Of a DNA stretch of 64,000 bases, positions 24,043-33,309 are shown piece after piece. The notes beneath the pieces were generated by a model, which was given only the letters and a program-made list of their open reading frames with translations, had not been told where the DNA came from and did no database searches. How positions within the stretch are numbered: the first letter of the stretch is position 1; each line of letters starts with the position of its first letter. Source of the DNA: JAGVPT01 sp964439265. Lineage in GTDB: Bacteria > Bacteroidota > Ignavibacteria > UBA10030 > UBA8401. Location of the stretch: contig CAYTOA010000007.1 in assembly GCA_964439265.1 (NCBI GenBank), forward strand, positions 1 through 64,000, written 5' to 3'. Made by a program: the position numbers and the translations under genes.

Positions 24043-25581
24043 TTAGAATGGAAAATCTTGAGGGGACACGACCGGCGGGGTTAGTTTTTGTTCTTCCCTT
24101 TTTTTTGCGATGCCATGGACGGCATTCGATTGAACAAAAATAGCTTTTCGCGGTGTTGCAGGGCACGCATGCTCGCACGCGCCGCAGCCGATGCAGTACT
24201 GGTTGTCGACTTCCGGTATTGTTAACTTGCCGTACGGCGCCATCCTCACGGCTTTCGTCGGGCAGTGTTCGGAACATGCGCCGCAGTCGGTCTTCTTCGT
24301 CTCAACAATACAGTCCTCTTTTACAAAATGCGTTTTGCCTATCTGAAGTATTTTCTTTTCCTCTTGTAGGACCGGCTGGATCGCGCCCGTAGGGCACACG
24401 CGTCCGCAGAGCGTGCAGTCAAAGTTGCAGTAACTCACTGAATAGTCCATTCGGGGCTGCATCACGCCGACGAGGCCGAATTCAAAGAACGAGGGCTGCA
24501 GAACGTGCGTCGGACATGTGCTGACGCAGAGATGGCAGGCTGTGCAGCGGCTGGTGAATCGCTCGACGGTGCGTGCGCCGGGCGCTACGACGGGTTTCTT
24601 TCTCGTCTGCTCGTACGTCGGTTCCGATGAAGGAGCAGGTTGTTTCATGGTCATCGCCCACAATATCCCCGATGATGCGGCGGCAAGGATGCCCCGTCTC
24701 CCTTCGTCATGAGGAGTCCGCACAGGAGTTTTGGCTCTTCCAAACGAGTATCTCATCCCAACTGTGGGGCAGGAACTCAGACAATCGAAACAGCCCACAC
24801 AAGCCGCAAAATCGATCTCGCGTTTTGCACTGTCGATGCACCGCGCCCTGCAGACGCGCTCGCACAATCCGCAATCGATGCAATGCTCGTGATCGATGGT
24901 TATCCGAAATATGGAGAACCGGGAAAAAAAACTCAACACTCCGCCGACAGGGCAAAACGTGTTGCAGAAATATCGTCCGTGAAAATATGAAAGCCAAAAC
25001 AATCCGCCGAGAAAAATGAGCGTTACGGCAACGACCGAAACGGAAAGTCCTTTGAGCGGGATTTCATACAGAAAGAATATTTGCTCTTTTGTGAGAAGGA
25101 GGGCGGCGGCATTGTTGAGAAGGATGATGAGCGGGCGCACAAGGTTTGAAAGAATTCTGCCGAAGCTGCTGAAAGGTTCGACGAGATTCAGCAGGAAGAA
25201 ACTGCCGCAAAGTGCGCCGATGATCACGACGAGGGTGATTCCGTAGTGCAGAGCGTAGTGCGGCTTCACGTACGGATACTTGCGGTGTTTGAAATTCCTT
25301 TTCGCGCTCCATATGAATATATCCTGAAGCGTCCCCAGCGGACAGACATGGGAACAGTAGAGTCTTCCACCCAGGAATGTTGCCGTCAGCACAACGGCCA
25401 GTCCCGCGATGGCTATGCCGGACAAGCTCAATGCATGGATCAACGACGGACCCGCCTGCAAGGAAAGGAATGTCGAAACAAAGACAGGAGGGACAAGGTT
25501 TGCGAGATCTAAAAAGAAAATTGAGGTAAGAGCCAGCGACATTGCTGCAACCCCCCACCGGATTCTCCTGAGATATCGCAC
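24043..25581 (-). CDS. NapH/MauN-type membrane polyferredoxin
   Basis: The 512-residue protein starts with GTG, three bases after the stop of the DUF362 gene, so the two are one transcript. The N-terminal half has about six membrane segments with the two CxxxCP signatures of NapH-type proteins (YCSHVCPLG and CNTFCPVGG). It is followed by ferredoxin-type 4Fe-4S motifs: CIDCGLCERVC, CVGCFDCLSSCP, CTACHLCVSTCP, CTLCGRVCP, CGACSEHCP and CIGCGACEHACP. Such proteins pass electrons from membrane quinols to soluble or exported partners. The many clusters suggest an electron wire. It diverges from the multihaem cytochrome genes and may feed the same chain; this is inference. Confidence 0.88.
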   Translation of the reverse strand: MRYLRRIRWGVAAMSLALTSIFFLDLANLVPPVFVSTFLSLQAGPSLIHALSLSGIAIAGLAVVLTATFLGGRLYCSHVCPLGTLQDIFIWSAKRNFKHRKYPYVKPHYALHYGITLVVIIGALCGSFFLLNLVEPFSSFGRILSNLVRPLIILLNNAAALLLTKEQIFFLYEIPLKGLSVSVVAVTLIFLGGLFWLSYFHGRYFCNTFCPVGGVLSFFSRFSIFRITIDHEHCIDCGLCERVCRARCIDSAKREIDFAACVGCFDCLSSCPTVGMRYSFGRAKTPVRTPHDEGRRGILAAASSGILWAMTMKQPAPSSEPTYEQTRKKPVVAPGARTVERFTSRCTACHLCVSTCPTHVLQPSFFEFGLVGVMQPRMDYSVSYCNFDCTLCGRVCPTGAIQPVLQEEKKILQIGKTHFVKEDCIVETKKTDCGACSEHCPTKAVRMAPYGKLTIPEVDNQYCIGCGACEHACPATPRKAIFVQSNAVHGIAKKREEQKLTPPVVSPQDFPF

Positions 25582-25584
25582 GGG

Positions 25585-26511
25585 TCAGAGTGAAATTCGT
25601 TTGATGTTCAATTGATCGAGGTTTGCGCGCCCGACTTTTTGCTCCGCCGCAAGTTGAATGTACCGGATTTCGGAAGGATCCATGCCGAATAATTTGGCTC
25701 CGGCAACATCGATCGCCACCATGTCGGTCGAGATCAGCTGTGACTTCATCGTGACGACGTCTTCTTCCGATATGCCCCGTGGACCGTTGCGCTTCATGAC
25801 GTAGTAGGCGTCAAGGATATTCAGGTCCGGTTTTCGGTAGGCGGCAAAATCCGCGATGCACTGATGGAGGTCGTTGGCATGCCACGCACGCCGATCCCAT
25901 ACGGTGCCCATCAAATTCTTCATCGACATCGTCAATTTGGCCGAGTCATGGCTTTTCAGGATGGGGACGTTGATAAAGACGTCCGATTCGAGAATGAGCT
26001 CATGCACTTTTGCTTTTGCCAGATTCTTAGCTCCGGTAACAGATACATCGTGAAAATAGCCTTCCGTGTTTCCTGGGGCGATTTTTCCGCCGGCATCCGT
26101 CACGGCAGGGCCGATGCCGCTGTTCCTGTAAGCACGCTGCCAATTGTCGCACGTGTTGTCAAACACGATCACTTCTTTCGCTCCTGCGCTGACACACTGC
26201 TTCGTGATCTCTGCAATCAATTTCGGGTTGGTATCTCCGCCTCGCGCCGGAGAAACATCCCATCCGATGTTCGGCTTCACAACAACTTTTTGTCCTCTTT
26301 TCACGAACATCTTCATGCCGCCGAGAGCTTCTATTCCCTTAGCGAACATCACATCCGGTTCGCCGCCTTTGATGGCGACGAGGTCAAAGGCATCGGTCGG
26401 AGGACTTTCTAACATTTTTTCTCCAAACAACTTCAGGTGTCCAAAGGCAGAACTCGTACCGGCGAGAACTGTCGCGCCGGCTGCGCGAAAAATAAATGAC
26501 CTGCGATCCAT
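25585..26511 (-). CDS. DUF362 protein with twin-arginine-like signal
   Basis: The chosen start (MDRRSFIFRAAGATV) has GAGG upstream on the minus strand and yields 308 residues; an ATG eight codons further up lacks such a site. The N-terminus resembles a Tat signal. The body is a DUF362 domain: VVVKPNIGWD, NPKLIAEI, VIVFDNTCDNW, FINVPILKSH, LTMSMKNLMGTVWDRRAWH and IDVAGAKLFGMDP. DUF362 proteins are often found with, or fused to, 4Fe-4S ferredoxin domains, and here the polyferredoxin gene follows at once. The biochemical role of DUF362 is not established. The pair probably forms a redox module at the membrane. Confidence 0.87.
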   Translation of the reverse strand: MDRRSFIFRAAGATVLAGTSSAFGHLKLFGEKMLESPPTDAFDLVAIKGGEPDVMFAKGIEALGGMKMFVKRGQKVVVKPNIGWDVSPARGGDTNPKLIAEITKQCVSAGAKEVIVFDNTCDNWQRAYRNSGIGPAVTDAGGKIAPGNTEGYFHDVSVTGAKNLAKAKVHELILESDVFINVPILKSHDSAKLTMSMKNLMGTVWDRRAWHANDLHQCIADFAAYRKPDLNILDAYYVMKRNGPRGISEEDVVTMKSQLISTDMVAIDVAGAKLFGMDPSEIRYIQLAAEQKVGRANLDQLNIKRISL

Positions 26512-27127
26512 TATTTCCTCATTGGATGTGTGCACTGATTGATACAGCTTCCCACCCCCTACCCTGCAATTCCCTTGCCAGTTTTCCGGCCTGTATCGAA
26601 GGTGAAACCAGATTTAAATCCAAATTCTCCCCTGATTCCATTCGTAACATTCTCATTTGCGCAGATGACATCTGGGGGCTTTCGCATAGGTGAGAAGTTG
26701 GAAGCGGTCTTATTTACCCCGGCTGCATGCATTTCCTTTTTTTGAATGATCACACTTCCGAGAATGTCGTTTCCTTCGGAAGACCAGGACAATCAGACTG
26801 AAAGCCATCTGTTCAAGATCTTTTCGGGGAGCAAACATCATTGAATTCTCTTGACTTGGGCGGGATGCACCATGGCATTTTCCTAGTTGGCCGACCTCCC
26901 TGACCGGAATGAGTCCCGATCGGCATCAGTTTGAATTATTCGTTGGTAAATGCCCCATTTTATTCCTATTATTTGAGAAGCGCTCCCTTCAATCATTCAA
27001 TTTTGGAAAAAGAGAAGGAAAGATGAGCTCAAATTGTCCAAAATTCACTGTTGAATATATTGGCACGCTCCTTGCCGAAAAATTCAACGCAAGAGAACAA
27101 CCTCGACAGTAAAGGCGCTTTCCTCGT
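26512..27127. other. 616-base divergent intergenic region
   Basis: This separates the reverse DUF362-polyferredoxin pair from the forward cytochrome genes and must hold promoters for both. Short open frames (for example 26909-27112) have no domain, no convincing ribosome site and ordinary non-coding texture. TTGACT at about 26853 lacks a matching -10. No other structure stands out. Confidence 0.5.
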
Positions 27128-29308
27128 ATGTTGATGACCAAGAACCATGTCTTTCAGATCGTCCTTCTGATCACTCTGACAGTACTATACTCACCATTAT
27201 TAACCTCACAAACAAAAGAAGATTGCCTCGCCTGTCACTCCGACACATCGCTTTCCACTGAGCGGAATGGGAAGACGATTTCATTGTATGTCAATGACCA
27301 GATACTGGCACACTCCACACACCGGACATTTGTTTGTGTTGCGTGCCATACCGGATTTGATCCGAATAACGTTCCGCACAAAGAAAAAATTACCCCGGTT
27401 CAATGCCAGACATGCCACAGGAATGTGGAAGCGAAGCATCCGTTCCACAAATCAATGTTGTCAAAAGCAGGTGCGGACGTCAGCCGTATGTGCAAAGATT
27501 GTCACGGTCGACATGACGTACAGTCCCCAAAGGTTCCCGGGACGAAATTTAATTCGGCGAACGTCGTCCAAAGCTGCGGCGAGTGTCATGGCGCTGAAAA
27601 GGAAAAATACCTGGCGTCGGCACATGGCAAAGCGCTCGCTTCGGGTAACCTGAACGCGCCGACGTGCGTTGCGTGTCACTCGAAAAATATCACGGGAGTA
27701 AAAGGTGAAAAAGATTCTGCACAATTGAAAATATTGCAGGAACAAGTCTGCATCGCTTGCCATGTAAAGAACAAACGGACACCGGAATCAGCGCCGTCGG
27801 CAGCTTTCGTCATGTCCTACGAACAGAGTGTCCACGGCATGGCCTTAATAGGAGGGAACGGCAATGCCGCCAACTGCGTCGACTGCCATGGGAGTCATGA
27901 GATGAAAAAGGGGGGAGATCCGACGTCGAGGGTGAATCGGCTGAATATTCCGAGCACGTGTGCAAAATGTCATGCATCGATCGCCGAACAATACAGAGGC
28001 AGCATTCATGGCTCGGCCTTTCTGGCGGGAAATAAGGACGCGCCAGTGTGCACCGATTGTCATGGCGAACATAGAATTCTCGCCCCCAAAGACCCAAACT
28101 CGCCTGTTTCAAAACTGCACGTTTCTGCTCAGGTTTGTTCACCGTGCCACAACTCGGTCCGCCTTAACGAAAAATTCGGGCTTGCCGTCGAACGAGGAAA
28201 AAGCTTCGACGATAGCTACCATGGCCTTGCGACAAAGGCAGGGAGTGTTGAAGTCGCGAACTGCGCCAGCTGCCACGGTATTCATGATATACTTCCGTCA
28301 AGCGACCCGAGGTCGAGGGTGAACAAGGCGAACCTGGCCGTTACGTGCGGCAAATGCCATCCGGGGGCGAATGAAAATTTTACGAAAGGGTCGGTCCATC
28401 TGATCGTGACCTCGAATGACAAGGATCTACTCTATTATATCACATCGGGCTACGTCTTACTCATCATCCTTACCATCGGCGGAATGTTCGTTCACAATGC
28501 CCTAGATTTTGTTAAAAAGTCGAAGCGAAAGCTTCGTGTGCGGCGTGGAACAATCTACGAAGAAGACCTTGGCCATTCGTTGTATGTGAGGATGACATTG
28601 AGTGAACGATTACAGCACGGCACTCTGATCGTCAGCTTTGTAACGCTCGTGATCACAGGATTTATGCTTAAATTTCCCGACGCGTGGTGGGTCTCGCCAA
28701 TTCGGTCGATCAGCCCGTCGGTGTTTGGGATTCGCAGCTTGCTTCACCGGATCGCGGGAGTGGTGCTGATACTTGGAGGCATATATCACATCTACTATAT
28801 ACTGTTCATACCGCGCGGAAAACAGCTTGTCCGGGACTTATTGCCGAAACTGCAGGACGTCCACGATGCACTTGCCGTCGCAAAATACAATCTCGGAATA
28901 AGCACGGTAAGGCCGCAATTCGACCGATTTAGTTATGTTGAGAAGAGTGAATACTGGGCGTTAGTGTGGGGGACGATCGTGATGGCTTCCACTGGGTTTA
29001 TTCTTTGGTTCGACAATAGATTCCTTGGACTTATCGGAAAATTGTGGTGGGATGTTGCAGGGACGGTGCATTACTACGAAGCATGGCTTGCGACGCTTTC
29101 GATCGTCGTTTGGCATTTTTATTTTGTTATCTTTAATCCGGATATCTATCCGATCAATCTTGCCTTTCTCGAAGGGACCATTACGGAAGAAGAAATGCAT
29201 GACGAACATCCGTTGGAACTGGACCGCATTAAAGCCGAGGAGATGAGAAAGATTGAGGAAGAAGAAAGAGTTAAAAGTGAAAAGTTAAAAGGTGTAAACG
29301 GAGAGTAA
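27128..29308 (+). CDS. Thirteen-haem cytochrome c fused to a cytochrome b-type membrane domain
   Basis: The 726-residue protein has a signal or anchor helix (residues about 8-25) and then 13 CxxCH haem motifs between residues about 35 and 415, several of them CxxCHGxH as in dissimilatory-type multihaem proteins. Residues about 430-690 contain five to six membrane helices resembling cytochrome b561/formate dehydrogenase gamma, with histidines placed for two b-haems (RLQHGTLI, LLHRIAG, IYHIYYIL, HYYEAW, WHFYF). This would allow quinol oxidation in the membrane with direct electron delivery to the periplasmic c-haems. The final residues (EERVKSEKLKGVNGE) are encoded by a heptamer repeat tract and are probably a non-functional tail. 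It is the likely entry point of the downstream cytochrome chain. Confidence 0.88.
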   Translation: MLMTKNHVFQIVLLITLTVLYSPLLTSQTKEDCLACHSDTSLSTERNGKTISLYVNDQILAHSTHRTFVCVACHTGFDPNNVPHKEKITPVQCQTCHRNVEAKHPFHKSMLSKAGADVSRMCKDCHGRHDVQSPKVPGTKFNSANVVQSCGECHGAEKEKYLASAHGKALASGNLNAPTCVACHSKNITGVKGEKDSAQLKILQEQVCIACHVKNKRTPESAPSAAFVMSYEQSVHGMALIGGNGNAANCVDCHGSHEMKKGGDPTSRVNRLNIPSTCAKCHASIAEQYRGSIHGSAFLAGNKDAPVCTDCHGEHRILAPKDPNSPVSKLHVSAQVCSPCHNSVRLNEKFGLAVERGKSFDDSYHGLATKAGSVEVANCASCHGIHDILPSSDPRSRVNKANLAVTCGKCHPGANENFTKGSVHLIVTSNDKDLLYYITSGYVLLIILTIGGMFVHNALDFVKKSKRKLRVRRGTIYEEDLGHSLYVRMTLSERLQHGTLIVSFVTLVITGFMLKFPDAWWVSPIRSISPSVFGIRSLLHRIAGVVLILGGIYHIYYILFIPRGKQLVRDLLPKLQDVHDALAVAKYNLGISTVRPQFDRFSYVEKSEYWALVWGTIVMASTGFILWFDNRFLGLIGKLWWDVAGTVHYYEAWLATLSIVVWHFYFVIFNPDIYPINLAFLEGTITEEEMHDEHPLELDRIKAEEMRKIEEEERVKSEKLKGVNGE

Positions 29309-29367
29309 TGAGTTATAAGTTGTAATAGGGTAGATGAGGCTAATAGCTAAGACCCAAGACCTAAGAA
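29264..29367. repeat. Degenerate heptanucleotide tandem repeat crossing a stop codon
   Basis: In-phase units such as TTAAAAG, TGAAAAG, TAATGAG, TTATAAG and, after a one-base phase slip, CTAATAG, CTAAGAC and CCAAGAC run from inside the cytochrome gene through its stop (29308) into the 96-base gap. The first units are the reverse-complement style of those at 99-126. Confidence 0.7.
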
Positions 29368-29404
29368 CAACGAACGAACCACCTAACGCTATCATCGGAC
29401 TCTT

Positions 29405-30892
29405 ATGAAAAAATTTATCCCGAGATCATTTTTTAACCCGACAAGTTTTGTTGGCGTAACGATTGCGATGGTCAGTTTCGGACTGATCCTGTTCCTTTTT
29501 CTTCTTGAGCTTTTTGCCGTCCGGCAGAATCCGTACATGGGAATTATTGCGTTTGTGATCCTCCCTGCGTTTCTTCTCCTTGGATTGGCCGTGGCCGTTG
29601 TTGGCATGGTGCTTGAGCGCAAGCGTGGACATGTAACGGAGGCACGTTTTCCACGCATCGATCTCAACGATCCGCACCAGCGCTCGATGGTTGTTTTCTT
29701 CTCCGGTCTTCTTGTCTTTCTTCTCCTCTGCTCTGCGTTCGGGAGTTATCAGGCGTACGAATACACAGAGTCTGTACAATTCTGCGGAGAAGTGTGCCAT
29801 AGCGTGATGAAGCCGGAGTACACTGCGTACCTTTATTCGCCACACGCGAGGGTTTCGTGCGCGGAATGCCATGTCGGTTCGGGAGCTGATTGGTATGTGA
29901 AATCGAAACTCTCCGGTGCCTACCAGGTCTATTCTGTGATCTTTAACAAATATTCTAGGCCAATCGAGACACCGGTAAGGAATCTTCGTCCGGCGCAGGA
30001 GACGTGCGAGCACTGCCATTGGCCCAAGCAATTTTATTCGGAAACGCAGGTTGTGAAGAATTATTTTCTTTCCGACGAAAAGAATACCCCTTCTTCAATT
30101 TCGCTGCTGATGAAAATCGGCGGCGGCAACAGTGAATCGGGGGTCACGTCCGGCATTCACTGGCACATGAATATTGCGAATAAGATCACGTATGTTGCAA
30201 CAGATACGCGCCGCCAGGTGATTCCTTGGGTGCAGTCAGAAGGATCGGACGGAAAAGTGGTCACGTATACAACGAACGACGGTTCATTCAAGGAAGAACA
30301 GTTGACGACCGGAGAGAAGCGGCGGATGGATTGCATCGATTGCCACAATCGGCCGACACATATTTATCGTCCTCCGAATGAATCGGTCAATGAAGCAATG
30401 TCGTTGAGGTGGATCAATCCCGAAATTCCTTCGATCAAAGCAACGGCTGTAGAAGCACTGACAAGGCCGTACGCGACAGAGGAGGGAGCGATGGATAGTA
30501 TTGGCATATTTGTAAGGGATCAGTACGAACAGCGGTATCCGGATATCGCGAGGACGAAGAAGGTGAGCATTGATTCCGCGATCGACCATCTCAAACAGAT
30601 TTACAGCAAAAACTTCTTCCCCGAAATGCATGTGTCCTGGCAGCACTACCCAGACAACATCGGCCACCTGTACTCTCCCGGATGTTTCCGGTGCCACGAC
30701 GGAAAGCATGTCGGGAGCAACGGCAAAGTGCTCTCTAAAGAGTGCAGCACTTGTCACGTGATCCTCTCTCAAAGCCTTAACGAGGCGAAGCCTCAGGTTT
30801 CTCTGGAAGGGGTTCAATACCGCCATCCCGTTGATATCGGTGAAGCATGGAAGGAGATGAGTTGCAGCGACTGCCACGGAGAGAATCAATAA
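29405..30892 (+). CDS. NapC/NirT-like membrane-anchored multihaem cytochrome c
   Basis: The 495-residue protein has hydrophobic segments at about 12-35, 40-65 and 95-117. The NapC/NirT-type haem domain starts with a CxxxCH site (CGEVCH, followed by SVMKPEYTAY) and continues with CAECH, CEHCH, CIDCH, CFRCH, CSTCH and CSDCH, so seven haem sites in all. NapC/NrfH/CymA relatives take electrons from menaquinol and pass them to periplasmic acceptors. This one is longer than NapC, with extra haems at the C-terminus. The CxxxCH first site is a recurring feature of this subgroup and is not necessarily an error. It lies between two other cytochrome genes and probably functions in the same chain. Confidence 0.88.
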   Translation: MKKFIPRSFFNPTSFVGVTIAMVSFGLILFLFLLELFAVRQNPYMGIIAFVILPAFLLLGLAVAVVGMVLERKRGHVTEARFPRIDLNDPHQRSMVVFFSGLLVFLLLCSAFGSYQAYEYTESVQFCGEVCHSVMKPEYTAYLYSPHARVSCAECHVGSGADWYVKSKLSGAYQVYSVIFNKYSRPIETPVRNLRPAQETCEHCHWPKQFYSETQVVKNYFLSDEKNTPSSISLLMKIGGGNSESGVTSGIHWHMNIANKITYVATDTRRQVIPWVQSEGSDGKVVTYTTNDGSFKEEQLTTGEKRRMDCIDCHNRPTHIYRPPNESVNEAMSLRWINPEIPSIKATAVEALTRPYATEEGAMDSIGIFVRDQYEQRYPDIARTKKVSIDSAIDHLKQIYSKNFFPEMHVSWQHYPDNIGHLYSPGCFRCHDGKHVGSNGKVLSKECSTCHVILSQSLNEAKPQVSLEGVQYRHPVDIGEAWKEMSCSDCHGENQ

Positions 30893-31192
30893 TCCTATTG
30901 GCCAGGAATAATATTCGCCGGGAAAGAGCACCTGGAGACGAATCATATGATAATTCGTGTGATCCGCCGGCAAGCCGATTCAATGTCCGTTATTAAGTGA
31001 CTTTTTATCATGATTATTTTTCTTATCATTGAAAAATCAGTGAATCTCATCTTCTTGGATTTGAGACTGTAATGACCAAAAATCATCAAAAAAGGGGAAA
31101 TCCAGCGCCGTTGTCCCGGCACATTATTTGAGTAGTAATTGACAGGGATTTGAACGGCGAAAACTTCAAACCTAAACGGAAAGATACCTGTG
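30893..31192. other. 300-base intergenic region
   Basis: This is A/T-rich non-coding DNA before the tetrahaem gene. A weak inverted repeat (TGATTATTTTTC against GAAAAATCA, about 31011-31051) is the only structure visible. No gene or clear promoter was identified. Confidence 0.4.
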
Positions 31193-31729
31193 ATGAAAAA
31201 GATAGTAGAGATTTTTGTGATGACGGCGCTTGTTGTTTTCCTCGCGATTCCCTCTGCCGCGCAGCACAAGTATGTCGGTGTCACGATGTGCTCGGTCTGC
31301 CACAAGACAGAAAAGCAAGGAAAGCAGTTCGATATTTGGAAGTCATCTGCCCACGCAACTGCGTTCAAGACGCTTCAGTCACCCAAGGCGGATGAAATTG
31401 CTAAAGCAAAGGGTTTGAAAGTCAAAGCGGCCGAAGCGCCCGAGTGTCTCCAGTGTCATGTTACCGGTTACGGTGTCGATAAATCTCTTACTGCATCGTT
31501 GAAGCCGGAAGATGGGGTTCAATGCGAAGCATGCCATGGCGCCGGTTCCGACTATAAGTCAATGCCGATCATGAAAGACAAGGCGAAAGCCGAAGCAGCA
31601 GGCTTGGTTCTTGCGAAGGACGACCCGAAGCTCTGCACACAGTGTCATAATAGTAAAAGTCCAACATTTAAAGAGTTTAACTATAAAGCGTCATGGGATA
31701 AGATCAAGCATCCCATCGCTGCAAAATAA
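31193..31729 (+). CDS. Secreted tetrahaem cytochrome c (cytochrome c554-like)
   Basis: The ATG at 31193 (a GTG lies just before it) gives 178 residues with a signal peptide (cleavage near PSAAQ). Four CxxCH sites are present: CSVCH, CLQCH, CEACH and CTQCH. The arrangement VGVTMCSVCHKTEKQGKQFDIWKSSAHATAF and ECLQCHVTG...GVQCEACHGAGS matches the cytochrome c554-type family. It should be a soluble periplasmic electron shuttle between the membrane quinol oxidases and the outer-membrane cytochromes. An array of four hairpins follows the gene. Confidence 0.88.
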   Translation: MKKIVEIFVMTALVVFLAIPSAAQHKYVGVTMCSVCHKTEKQGKQFDIWKSSAHATAFKTLQSPKADEIAKAKGLKVKAAEAPECLQCHVTGYGVDKSLTASLKPEDGVQCEACHGAGSDYKSMPIMKDKAKAEAAGLVLAKDDPKLCTQCHNSKSPTFKEFNYKASWDKIKHPIAAK

Positions 31730-31736
31730 AGTGTAT

Positions 31737-31861
31737 TCGCTCCATTCGTGGAGCGATACTTCCCCCGCCGGTAACCTACATACCGGCGTACATCCCACGA
31801 GGCTCGGCAAAGCCTCCAGACCGCAAAACAATCCCGCTTCATCTTCTGATGAGGCGGGATT
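31737..31861 (+). terminator. Array of four consecutive hairpins ending in a terminator-like stem
   Basis: There are four hairpins within 125 bases: TCGCTCCA/TGGAGCGA with a TTCG tetraloop (31737-31756); CGCCGGTA/TACCGGCG (31766-31788); GAGGCT/AGCCTC (31799-31816); and a 14-pair stem starting AATCCCGC (31830-31861) with one G-U pair and a TTCT loop. Only a weak T-run follows the last. The first three are stable structures beyond what termination needs. Confidence 0.7.
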
Positions 31862-32016
31862 CCTATTTTATGGAAGGGGCGTAATCTGTTCTTGATACTT
31901 GGAAGGAAGTTCGTTATGATGATACAAAACCATAGTAAACGTAAGAAAAATTTTCAAGGATGAATGGCACAATCCTTGTCTTTATTCCCACCACACGAGT
32001 AAAGGGAATAGCCGTT

Positions 32017-33300
32017 ATGAAATGCAAAATAGTTTTTATCATCCTTTGTTTTCTGACAGCGACGGCATCTGCCCAGCTTGCTTCGGGGCGGTTTACAACG
32101 TCATTCTACGGCTGGCAGGGACGGAATGCGAACCTCGACGTGCAGAACTATATGCGAGGGTTTGAAAACGTGCAGTTCGATCTTACTCAACAGCACTTTT
32201 CATTCAACACGAATTTTCAGTACTCAAAAGATTTCGGAACGACGATCGGCTCCGACCCGGATCTCCAGCTTTCATCGCTGACGCTCAGCGCACGAAACAT
32301 CGCGGACATCGCTGATGTCTCCGTCGGTCGTCAATATGTGTTTGCCGGAGTCGGCAACGGTCTCATCGACGGTGCGCTTGCGAGGGCCATGTTGTTCGAC
32401 CGGAAAGTCGGCATTACCGCGTACGGAGGGTACAACATTATTGAATCGCGGTCGATCGACCTGAAAGAGAGTTTACCGGATAATTCCCTGTTCGGCGGAC
32501 AGATTACCTTCGAGCCGATCGACAACGGCGTCATTGGTCTGAGCTACATGAAGATGACACGCAAGCCTGATCCGTTCACCGCTGTGCGGGCCGATTCGTT
32601 GTTCAACCCGGAGGTGATCCTGATTGCGTACTCCCCGACAGAGGAAGAGTATGCCAGCCTCGATGCGCGGTACAATTTTTCGAACAGGGTGAATCTATAC
32701 GGTCGCTCGGATTATGATTTCAACTTTCAAAGAATTTCGCGCGCACAGGTGGAAGGAAGCGTAGGTATTCTTGCCTCATTGAACGCGACCATCGATTATT
32801 TGTACCGCCAGCCGCTCCTCGCATATAATTCAATCTTTTCGGTCTTCAACACCAACAGTACTCAGGAAATAGAAGCAGGACTTGATTATCAAGTGATGCC
32901 GTTGTTCCACACCTTCGCGCGTTTCGCGACGGTTCAATACACGGATGACGACAGCCGGCGGGTCACGGTCGGCGGGTCGTACGATATAATTAATATTTCC
33001 TATACTCAAAATTTCGGGTACGCCGGCGATTTGAACGGCGTCTCTGTGCAGGCAGTCTACCCGATGATGGAACGAAAATTTGTGCCGAACATTGCATTCG
33101 GATTTGCGGATTATCAGCTCTCGGACGACGCACCGAAGAATACCGTCTTTAACAGCAGTATCGGTGCGACGTACCGGCCCATGCCTTCGTTATCGACCGA
33201 TGCCCAGGTGCAGTGGATGCGGAATCCGCTCTACTCGAACGATGTCCGGGTGTTTTTGAAAGTAAACTACTGGTTCAGTGACCGTCTCAGTTGGTTCTAA
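32017..33300 (+). CDS. Outer-membrane beta-barrel (putative porin of a porin-cytochrome unit)
   Basis: From the ATG at 32017 the product is 427 residues with a signal peptide (cleavage near ATASAQ); a longer frame from 31960 adds an unlikely extension. After the signal, short alternating hydrophobic strands with aromatic girdles run to the end (for example FENVQFDLTQQHFSFNTNFQYS, RVNLYGRSDYDFNF). The last residue is F in YWFSDRLSWF, the usual outer-membrane barrel ending. It is not a TonB receptor: no plug or TonB box is visible. The next two genes encode a 14-haem cytochrome and a haem lipoprotein, so the barrel may be the sheath for electron transfer across the outer membrane. Confidence 0.75.
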   Translation: MKCKIVFIILCFLTATASAQLASGRFTTSFYGWQGRNANLDVQNYMRGFENVQFDLTQQHFSFNTNFQYSKDFGTTIGSDPDLQLSSLTLSARNIADIADVSVGRQYVFAGVGNGLIDGALARAMLFDRKVGITAYGGYNIIESRSIDLKESLPDNSLFGGQITFEPIDNGVIGLSYMKMTRKPDPFTAVRADSLFNPEVILIAYSPTEEEYASLDARYNFSNRVNLYGRSDYDFNFQRISRAQVEGSVGILASLNATIDYLYRQPLLAYNSIFSVFNTNSTQEIEAGLDYQVMPLFHTFARFATVQYTDDDSRRVTVGGSYDIINISYTQNFGYAGDLNGVSVQAVYPMMERKFVPNIAFGFADYQLSDDAPKNTVFNSSIGATYRPMPSLSTDAQVQWMRNPLYSNDVRVFLKVNYWFSDRLSWF

Positions 33301-33309
33301 GGAAACTCT

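Noticed and set aside
24573..25019. A forward frame of 148 codons across the polyferredoxin gene
   Set aside because: The reverse gene has six ferredoxin motifs and membrane helices; the forward frame is Arg- and Cys-rich noise from those codons.
26909..27112. A 67-codon forward frame before the cytochrome operon
   Set aside because: No ribosome site of note, no domain, and it sits in a divergent promoter region.
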